11,879 nucleotides of DNA. Origin: Bacillota bacterium (lineage in GTDB: Bacteria > Bacillota_I > Bacilli_A > Acholeplasmatales > Acholeplasmataceae). The position numbers were made by a program, and so were the translations under genes. The notes below the pieces were generated by a model. That model was given only the letters and a program-made list of their open reading frames with translations, had not been told where the DNA came from and did not search any database. How positions within the stretch are numbered: the first letter of the stretch is position 1; every line of letters begins with the position of its first letter. Shown here piece by piece: positions 6,714 through 11,879 of this stretch. The DNA is taken from assembly GCA_027620815.1 (NCBI GenBank), contig JAQCDH010000016.1, positions 1 through 11,879 of the forward strand, read 5' to 3'.

Positions 6714-8165
6714 TTATATACCTATTTGATGATAAAAATCAAATATATGATCTAATAGTCCTTTACCTAAAAATTCAAATGTATTTATTTGATCATTAAT
6801 CATATTAAGTGCTTCGATATTTAAGAAGTAACTTGCTGTTGCATAGCTTACAAAAAGTAATCCTAAAACAAATCCAATCGCAAATACAAAGATCAATGTT
6901 CTTAAGACAACGAGCGCTAAAAGTTTTAAGATAAGGAGTTCACCAATAACACCGTTATTTTTCTCAGGTGTTGATACACTTCCTAGTTGATCTAATTGAA
7001 CTTTAAATGTTCTTCTTTTCTTATGATACTTTCTATCAGGTAAAATCATTAATTTTTGATTGTTACTAATCGCATATAATTTTAAAAACTTAGCTGTTTG
7101 ACGATCTAAAACAAGTGGGACACCCTTAGAATTGACAACATCTTCTTGCGTTTGTTGTTGAGGCTTCACTTCTGGTTTAGATGTCTCTACTTTATCTTTT
7201 GTTTTTGAAGTTTTTTCTTTGTTTGGTTTAGAAACCACAGGTATCACTGGAATTGGAGTAGGTTTTGAAGTCTCCTCTTTTGATTCAGATACTTCTTCAA
7301 ATTCAAATGGGTCATCAATTTCAAGTTCGTAATCACCAGGTTGTGGGTATTTATAAAATGATTTTGTTTGGTGAGAAAATTCTAAAATATATTCAATAAT
7401 TTCATCTTTTTTAAGCTCAGTTGATACTTTAATATCATGATCGATTGCATATCTTTGAATAAGTACCACTGATTTCTTTTTCAGTTCAGCTTTTAAGTCA
7501 TCTGTCAAAATACCACGTGATTGAAGCTCTAAATATATTACTTCTAGAAGTTGTTCTTTTTTTAGTCTTCTTGGAACAACAATACCATATTTTTCCCCAA
7601 ATGCTTTGAGTTCTTGTAGCGTTGAACTTTTTAGGAGTACAGGTCGAATTAAGTTTAAAGGAAGTCCATCAATTTCTAACTCTTTATCTTTGAATATTTG
7701 ATTGAATGTTTGATTGAAAAGAAAAATATTTTGAAAATCATATGAATCTTGTTGCGCTTTTTTCGCATCTCTTAATGACTGGATAATATCCTCACGCTTC
7801 TGCTCAACTAAATATTCACATACTGATGTTAATAAATTTTCTACATATGCTTTATTAAGTTTTTCATTTTGATAATAAACCAATAAATTCACGTATTGAA
7901 AATCAGAATATTGATAAAACCATTTCAAACGGTAATTAAGTTCATCAGCAAGTGTTAATCTTTCTTTTCTTGTTTGTTTGACACTTGATTCTAATAAATG
8001 ACGCAAAACATCCATTCTAAGTTGGCGTGGTAATAAAAAATTGGCATTTTGAAATACAGAAACATATTGTTCAGCCATTAGTCCTTGTAATTCGTGTAAA
8101 AGTGACTCTAATGTGACTGATTCTTGATTCACGTTAATTTGTGATTGTAATTGTAATTTTGCCAT
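6714..8165 (-). CDS. Unrecognised membrane-anchored protein with SAP/Rho-N-like repeats
   Basis: I do not recognise this 483-residue protein as a named family. Residues 1-175 are predicted mostly helical and rich in aromatic residues. Residues 181-216 and 231-263 form two similar helix-extended-helix units, both containing LKK(E/D)-x-(L/I)(L/I)E, resembling SAP, HeH or Rho N-terminal nucleic-acid-binding folds. A fainter copy of the second half (LPRQLRMDVLRHLLE) occurs at 45-59. Residues 285-345 are a charged, Pro/Lys/Glu-rich linker; 346-400 is a basic segment with KYHKKRR. A strongly hydrophobic stretch at 408-447, interrupted by Arg422, gives one and perhaps two membrane helices, leaving a short amphipathic tail. 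There is no signal peptide, so the N-terminal part is probably cytoplasmic. GGAGG (8178-8174), 8 bases upstream, fixes the ATG at 8165 rather than the TTG at 8180. It is the first gene of the mutS-mutL-miaA-aroK-aroQ run. Function unknown; tethering nucleic acid to the membrane is only a guess. Confidence 0.85.
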   Translation of the reverse strand: MAKLQLQSQINVNQESVTLESLLHELQGLMAEQYVSVFQNANFLLPRQLRMDVLRHLLESSVKQTRKERLTLADELNYRLKWFYQYSDFQYVNLLVYYQNEKLNKAYVENLLTSVCEYLVEQKREDIIQSLRDAKKAQQDSYDFQNIFLFNQTFNQIFKDKELEIDGLPLNLIRPVLLKSSTLQELKAFGEKYGIVVPRRLKKEQLLEVIYLELQSRGILTDDLKAELKKKSVVLIQRYAIDHDIKVSTELKKDEIIEYILEFSHQTKSFYKYPQPGDYELEIDDPFEFEEVSESKEETSKPTPIPVIPVVSKPNKEKTSKTKDKVETSKPEVKPQQQTQEDVVNSKGVPLVLDRQTAKFLKLYAISNNQKLMILPDRKYHKKRRTFKVQLDQLGSVSTPEKNNGVIGELLILKLLALVVLRTLIFVFAIGFVLGLLFVSYATASYFLNIEALNMINDQINTFEFLGKGLLDHIFDFYHQIGI

Positions 8166-8194
8166 ACCAAATACCTCCAACCTTATTTATCTTA

Positions 8195-8223
8195 ATCATA
8201 CATGAAAAAGGCTTGTTTATCAA
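8195..8223 (-). promoter_or_regulatory. Sigma-A-type promoter of the unknown gene and the mutS-mutL-miaA-aroK-aroQ run
   Basis: On the minus strand TTGATA (8223-8218) and TATGAT (8200-8195) are separated by exactly 17 bases, each one mismatch from consensus. Transcription would start near 8188 and leave a leader of about 22 bases carrying GGAGG before the ATG at 8165. No other comparable promoter is visible before efp, so this probably serves six genes, with possible read-through from miaB. Confidence 0.7.
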
Positions 8224-8283
8224 CATTCAACAATAAAATATTCAGTTTTTTTACATCTTAACTTAAATTCTCATGAATTACTT

Positions 8284-9723
8284 TTATGAAACAAGTTCCC
8301 CAATCATAAACCATGTTTTTACTTCTGTAATTCTAACTTTAACAATGGTTCCTACAAGTGCTTCAGATGCTTTGAAATTGATAAGTTTTTGGTGAGGAGA
8401 ATATCCAGCTAAAACCTCAGGATTATTTTTTGAAGGTCCATCTACTAGTACCTCAACAATTTGGTTTAAAAAGCGTTGATTTCCCTCTAAATAACCTTGA
8501 TTAATACTTTCATTAAGTTTATACAATCTTTCTTTCTTTATTTGTGGATCAAGCTTGTCCTCAAATTTTGCTGCAGGTGTCCCTTCTCTAGGTGAATAGA
8601 CAAACGTAAATGCACCTTCAAATTTAGCTTTTTCTACGAGGTCAAGTGTATCTAAAAAGTCGTCATCTGTTTCACCAGGAAATCCTACAATAATATCTGT
8701 TGTTACTGAAATTCCTGGTACAATTGTTCGAAGTTGTTCAAGCTTTTCTAAGTAACTTTCTTTCGTGTAATGACGATTCATCTTTTTTAACACTGAAGAT
8801 GACCCAGATTGTACAGGAAGATGAAAAAAAGGCATAATGGTATCACAATCTCTTATAGCTTCCATTGTCTTTAAATCTAAATCATGAGGATGACTTGTTG
8901 TAAATCGGATTCTAGGAATCCCAATTGTATCAATATCTCTTAAAAGATCACCAAACGTGTAGTCATTGTCTTTAAAATCTTTACCATACGCATTCACATT
9001 CTGACCTAATAGCGTAACTTCTAAGTAACCCAGTTGTTTTAACTCTATTAATTCTTGAATGACATCTTCTTTTAATCGAGAACGTTCTTTACCTCGTGTG
9101 TAAGGTACGATACAGTAGGTACAAAACTCATCACAACCAAACATGATGTTAACCCAAGCTTTTTTAGAGTGGTTTCTTGTTTTAGGTAAGTTTTCAACGA
9201 TATGACCTTCTTGAGAAAATACTTCAATTACACGCTCTTTAGAAAACATTGCTGTTTGAATGTATTGAGGCAGTTGGTCGATGTTATGTGTTCCAAAGAC
9301 TAAGTCGACATGTTGAAATTTCTTTAAAATTCGATTGACAACATTTTCTTCTTGAGCCATACAACCAGAAACACCTAAGATTAAATCTGGATTTTCTCTT
9401 TTTAAAGCTTTTAAACGCCCCAATTCTCCCCATACTCGGTTTTCAGCAGTTTCTCTTATGGCACATGTGTTAATGATAATGATATCAGCTTCTAGCTCTT
9501 GAGATGTTTTTTCGAAACCCATTAACGTCAAAATACCCGCCATGGTTTCACCATCTGCTTCGTTTGCTTGGCAACCATACGTATCAATTAAATATTTTTT
9601 CCCATGGCCAATCGTTTTTAACTGTTCGTCCAAGTAAAATTGATCATGTGAAACGTCTTTTCTAGAACGTTTTCTTGCTTCATTCAAATTAGGTTTAAAA
9701 TATTTAGAAACATCTATATCCAT
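8284..9723 (-). CDS. miaB: tRNA-2-methylthio-N6-dimethylallyladenosine synthase
   Basis: MiaB is a radical-SAM methylthiotransferase that converts i6A37 of tRNA, made by MiaA, to ms2i6A37, improving codon-anticodon pairing and frame keeping. The 479-residue protein has the N-terminal MTTase domain with cysteines 51, 87 and 121 (YGCQANEAD, NTCAIRETAE, SGCMAQEE) for the auxiliary cluster, then the radical-SAM CxxxCxxC at 197, 201 and 204 in FGCDEFCTYC, followed by IVPYTRGKERSR. The C-terminal 65 or so residues form the TRAM RNA-binding domain. The NTCAIRETAENRVWG text matches MiaB rather than RimO or MtaB. An N-terminal extension of about 40 residues, rich in charged residues, is like that of Bacillus MiaB. 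Start: ATG at 9723, 6 bases after GAGGG (9734-9730). It has a promoter in the 38-base gap after ymdB. Confidence 0.96.
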   Translation of the reverse strand: MDIDVSKYFKPNLNEARKRSRKDVSHDQFYLDEQLKTIGHGKKYLIDTYGCQANEADGETMAGILTLMGFEKTSQELEADIIIINTCAIRETAENRVWGELGRLKALKRENPDLILGVSGCMAQEENVVNRILKKFQHVDLVFGTHNIDQLPQYIQTAMFSKERVIEVFSQEGHIVENLPKTRNHSKKAWVNIMFGCDEFCTYCIVPYTRGKERSRLKEDVIQELIELKQLGYLEVTLLGQNVNAYGKDFKDNDYTFGDLLRDIDTIGIPRIRFTTSHPHDLDLKTMEAIRDCDTIMPFFHLPVQSGSSSVLKKMNRHYTKESYLEKLEQLRTIVPGISVTTDIIVGFPGETDDDFLDTLDLVEKAKFEGAFTFVYSPREGTPAAKFEDKLDPQIKKERLYKLNESINQGYLEGNQRFLNQIVEVLVDGPSKNNPEVLAGYSPHQKLINFKASEALVGTIVKVRITEVKTWFMIGELVS

Positions 9724-9740
9724 AATTATCCCTCAAATCT

Positions 9741-9749
9741 ATTATAGCA
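9741..9749 (-). promoter_or_regulatory. Extended -10 promoter of miaB
   Basis: TGCTATAAT reads on the minus strand at 9749-9741, a perfect TATAAT with TG extension, in the gap between ymdB and miaB. No clear -35 is seen 17 bases upstream. The predicted start near 9734 leaves a leader of only about 10 bases, with the GAGGG ribosome site at its very 5' end. miaB may also be reached by read-through from ymdB, as no terminator is seen in the gap. Confidence 0.55.
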
Positions 9750-9761
9750 AAAGCACCCTTA

Positions 9762-10523
9762 TTACATTTCATCATGCTCTAGATGAATGAGTTGATGTGT
9801 TTTAAGCTGTGTATCAATAAACCATCCATTAAGTTGTATCGCGCCATCATCAACGGAATTAGGAAGCGAATATCCATTAATAAATCGGTCAATGACAATT
9901 TCTTTTTTAACGCCAATCACTCCATTTAAAGGACCTGTCATGCCAACATCAGTTAAATAAAAGGTTCCTTTTGGCATGATTCTACTGTCATGTGTTTGAA
10001 CATGGGTATGTGTTCCAAAAATAATGTCAATTTTTCCATCAAAATAATGTCCTAACGCGACTTTTTCACTCGTTGCTTCTGCATGGATATCAAGAATCGA
10101 AATGTCATGTTCTACGGTATGAAGCGTTTGTTCAATGGTTAGAAAAGGACTTTGTACATTTTGGTTCATGAATGCTTGGCCAAGTGCATTTATTACTAAT
10201 ATTTTTTGATTATTAAACATCATGACATGATATCCTTTTCCAGGTGCTTGTAAGTAATTAATTGGACGAACAATGTTGGATTGGTCAATAAACGTTTCTA
10301 ATTCTTTGTTGGCAAAAACGTGATTTCCCATCGTTAGTACATGAATGCCTAAAGACATAAGAGATTTATATATAGATTGATTGATGCCTCTTCCATTTGC
10401 AGCATTTTCTGCATTCACAATTATGAAATGAGGGTTATGTTTCTCTTTTAATTGCGGCAAGAAATATTCCAATGCTTGTAGCCCTGGTTTTCCGTATACA
10501 TCACCAATAATTAAAAATTTCAT
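9762..10523 (-). CDS. ymdB: YmdB-family metallophosphoesterase (2',3'-cyclic nucleotide phosphodiesterase)
   Basis: Members of this family hydrolyse 2',3'-cyclic nucleotides and, in Bacillus, influence sporulation and biofilm decisions and associate with RNase Y function. The 253-residue length is near the usual 260-270. Metal ligands are visible in the expected order: Asp8 in GDVYGKPG, Glu39-Asn40 in NAENAANG, Asn67-His68 in GNHVF, His147 in DIHAEATSEKVA, and His172 and His174 in GTHTHVQT, followed by YLTDVGMTGP. The usual GNHTWDN stretch reads GNHVFAN. AAGGAG (10534-10529) 5 bases before the ATG fixes the start. It follows rny by 36 bases, as in Bacillus and many Firmicutes, and no promoter is evident between them, so it is probably expressed by read-through of the intervening hairpin. 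Substrate in this organism is inferred from the family only. Confidence 0.92.
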   Translation of the reverse strand: MKFLIIGDVYGKPGLQALEYFLPQLKEKHNPHFIIVNAENAANGRGINQSIYKSLMSLGIHVLTMGNHVFANKELETFIDQSNIVRPINYLQAPGKGYHVMMFNNQKILVINALGQAFMNQNVQSPFLTIEQTLHTVEHDISILDIHAEATSEKVALGHYFDGKIDIIFGTHTHVQTHDSRIMPKGTFYLTDVGMTGPLNGVIGVKKEIVIDRFINGYSLPNSVDDGAIQLNGWFIDTQLKTHQLIHLEHDEM

Positions 10524-10538
10524 GGATTCTCCTTATGA

Positions 10539-10562
10539 TAAAAGAGGCAATAGCCTCTTTTA
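10539..10562 (-). terminator. Hairpin between rny and ymdB, weak terminator or processing site
   Basis: Perfect 10-bp inverted repeat: TAAAAGAGGC (10562-10553), loop TATT, GCCTCTTTTA (10548-10539) on the minus strand. The rny stop codon is the first triplet of the upstream arm. The GC core followed by TTTTAT looks like an intrinsic terminator, but the U run is short and interrupted, and ymdB has no visible promoter downstream. I therefore read it as an attenuator or 3'-end stabiliser with read-through. The ymdB ribosome site begins 4 bases past the stem. Confidence 0.6.
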
Positions 10563-11879
10563 TTTTGCGACATCTGATGCTCTTGTTTCTCTTATCACAG
10601 TTACTTTAATTGTTCCAGGATAAGTCATATTTTCTTCAATTTGTTCTTTAATGGTTCTTGCAACTTTAATGATTGCTAAATCATCAATTTTTTCAGGTTC
10701 GACGATAACACGAACCTCACGTCCTGCTTGAATCGCAAATGATTTTTTAACACCAACCACAGCATTAGAAATTGTTTCTAATTGTTCAAGACGTTTCATG
10801 TAATTTTCCATGGATTCGCTTCTTGCGCCAGGTCTAGCGGCAGATAATGCATCAGCAGCAGCAACTAAGACTGCAATGACGGATTCAGGTTCTTTATCGC
10901 CATGGTGTGATGCGATCGCATCTGTAACTACTGCAGGTTCTTTGTATTTACTTACGAGATTAATACCGATTTCAACGTGTCCACCTTCAATTTCATGGTC
11001 GACTGCTTTACCGATATCGTGTAAAAGACCTGCGCGTCTTGCTAAAATTTCATCTTCATGCAATTCTGCAGCAAGTTTTCCTGCTAGAAATGCAACTTCT
11101 ATTGAGTGTTTTAAAACATTTTGGCCATAACTTGTTCTAAATGATAAACGTCCTATGAGCTTCACTAAGTCTGGATGAATACGTCCAATTCCTGTTTGGA
11201 AAACAGCCTCTTCACCGGCTTCTCTTATGAACATATCAACTTCTTGACGTGCTTTTTCAACAACCTCTTCAATACGTCCTGGATGAATACGTCCATCTGA
11301 GACGAGTGACATAAGTGCACGTTTCGCAATTTCACGTCTTACAGGATCAAACCCACTCAAAACGACGGCATTAGGAGTATCATCAATAATTAAATCAACA
11401 CCTGTTAAAGCCTCTAAAGTACGTATATTACGTCCTTCTCTACCAATGATACGGCCTTTCATATCATCATTAGGAATATCTACAACTGTAACTGTACGTT
11501 CAGTTGTTGTTTCACTGGCATATTTTTGCATGGCATTGGCCATTAATAATTTTGCTCTATTTTGAACTTCAACTTTTGCTTTATCTTCTTCTTCACGAAT
11601 AAAGTTTGCAATTTCATCAGACATACTATCTTCAACACGCTTCATAATAATTTCACGCGCTTGATCTACTGACAGATTAGAAATTTCTTGCAGCTTGGTT
11701 TCTTGTTCTTTTAAAGCGATTTCCATTTTGCTATTTAATTGTTCAAGTTGCTCTTTACGTTCTTCTAACTTTTGTTCTTTATTTGATATAGACTCCTCAC
11801 GTTTATCTAAATAAACGGAACGATTATTAAGCGCTTCTTCTCTTTGAGAAACTTTGTTTTCAAGTTGGATGACAACTTG
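10560..11879 (-). CDS. rny: Ribonuclease Y, 5' end outside the window
   Basis: RNase Y is the membrane-bound endoribonuclease that starts mRNA decay in many Firmicutes. The frame stays open to the window edge, giving 439 residues plus stop; full proteins have about 520, so roughly 80 residues, including the N-terminal membrane helix, lie beyond 11879. An internal ATG at 11726 is not the start, because the coiled coil continues in frame upstream of it. The visible order is: charged coiled coil rich in Glu, Lys and Gln (to about position 11540), KH RNA-binding domain with GRIIGREGRNIR, then the HD domain with LLHDIGKAVDHE supplying the catalytic His-Asp, and the family's conserved C-terminal tail with YPGTIKVTVIRE. 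All key motifs are intact. ymdB follows as in Bacillus, consistent with a shared RNA-turnover role. Confidence 0.97.
   Translation of the reverse strand, partial: QVVIQLENKVSQREEALNNRSVYLDKREESISNKEQKLEERKEQLEQLNSKMEIALKEQETKLQEISNLSVDQAREIIMKRVEDSMSDEIANFIREEEDKAKVEVQNRAKLLMANAMQKYASETTTERTVTVVDIPNDDMKGRIIGREGRNIRTLEALTGVDLIIDDTPNAVVLSGFDPVRREIAKRALMSLVSDGRIHPGRIEEVVEKARQEVDMFIREAGEEAVFQTGIGRIHPDLVKLIGRLSFRTSYGQNVLKHSIEVAFLAGKLAAELHEDEILARRAGLLHDIGKAVDHEIEGGHVEIGINLVSKYKEPAVVTDAIASHHGDKEPESVIAVLVAAADALSAARPGARSESMENYMKRLEQLETISNAVVGVKKSFAIQAGREVRVIVEPEKIDDLAIIKVARTIKEQIEENMTYPGTIKVTVIRETRASDVAK

Noticed and set aside
8166..8180. TTG start at 8180 for the unknown gene
   Set aside because: It overlaps the GGAGG ribosome site that is correctly spaced for the ATG at 8165.
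8263..8276. Palindrome AATTC-ATGA-GAATT after miaB as a terminator
   Set aside because: The stem is only 5 bp, AT-rich, and not followed by a T run on the transcribed strand.
10810..11130. Plus-strand open frame of 106 codons inside rny
   Set aside because: It mirrors the highly conserved HD domain of RNase Y; Ala/Ser-rich text is what the reverse of that region gives.
11724..11726. ATG at 11726 as the start of rny
   Set aside because: The coiled coil continues in frame upstream to the window edge and there is no ribosome site before this ATG; the gene is simply cut by the window.
1..11879. A novel defence, mobile or CRISPR system in the window
   Set aside because: All genes but one are recognisable housekeeping genes in a conserved order, and I see no direct repeats, integrase, transposase or toxin-antitoxin pair.

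Overview
The window is an AT-rich bacterial chromosome segment with every gene on the minus strand, so transcription runs from high to low coordinates. AT-rich codon use, close packing and the gene set suggest a Mollicutes-type Firmicute. TGA ends two genes (aroK, mutL) and is not read as tryptophan, which excludes the Mycoplasma code and fits the Acholeplasma or Izemoplasma side. Retained MutS and MutL point the same way. The taxonomic call is inference from gene content; no marker RNA is present.

In order of transcription, the right end (10560-11879) holds most of rny (RNase Y), whose membrane anchor lies beyond the window. It is followed by ymdB (metallophosphoesterase), with a 10-bp hairpin between them. 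miaB (tRNA methylthiotransferase, 8284-9723) follows with its own extended -10 promoter. A clean sigma-A-type promoter at about 8195-8223 then starts a long run: an unrecognised membrane-anchored protein with SAP/Rho-N-like repeats, then mutS, mutL, miaA, aroK and aroQ. From mutS on, each gene overlaps the next by 4-14 bases, so translation is probably coupled. efp has its own promoter and a terminator that includes its stop codon. At the left edge a 45-codon S4-domain ORF, resembling the start of an RluB-type pseudouridine synthase, begins right behind a -10 box and is broken after 45 codons.

Functionally, the region combines mismatch repair (MutS/MutL, with an endonuclease-type MutL), the two enzymes that build ms2i6A at tRNA position 37 (MiaA then MiaB), mRNA turnover (RNase Y with YmdB), translation of polyproline stretches (EF-P) and two shikimate-pathway steps (AroK, AroQ). 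The rny-ymdB / miaB / mutS-mutL / miaA order resembles the Bacillus subtilis layout as I recall it; the unknown protein sits where ymcA and cotE would be.

I found no mobile element, CRISPR array, RNA gene or defence system. The most unusual items are the unknown repeat-plus-membrane protein, the broken S4 ORF with an apparently leaderless start, and the repeated use of extended -10 promoters. No stretch over 300 bases lacks a gene.
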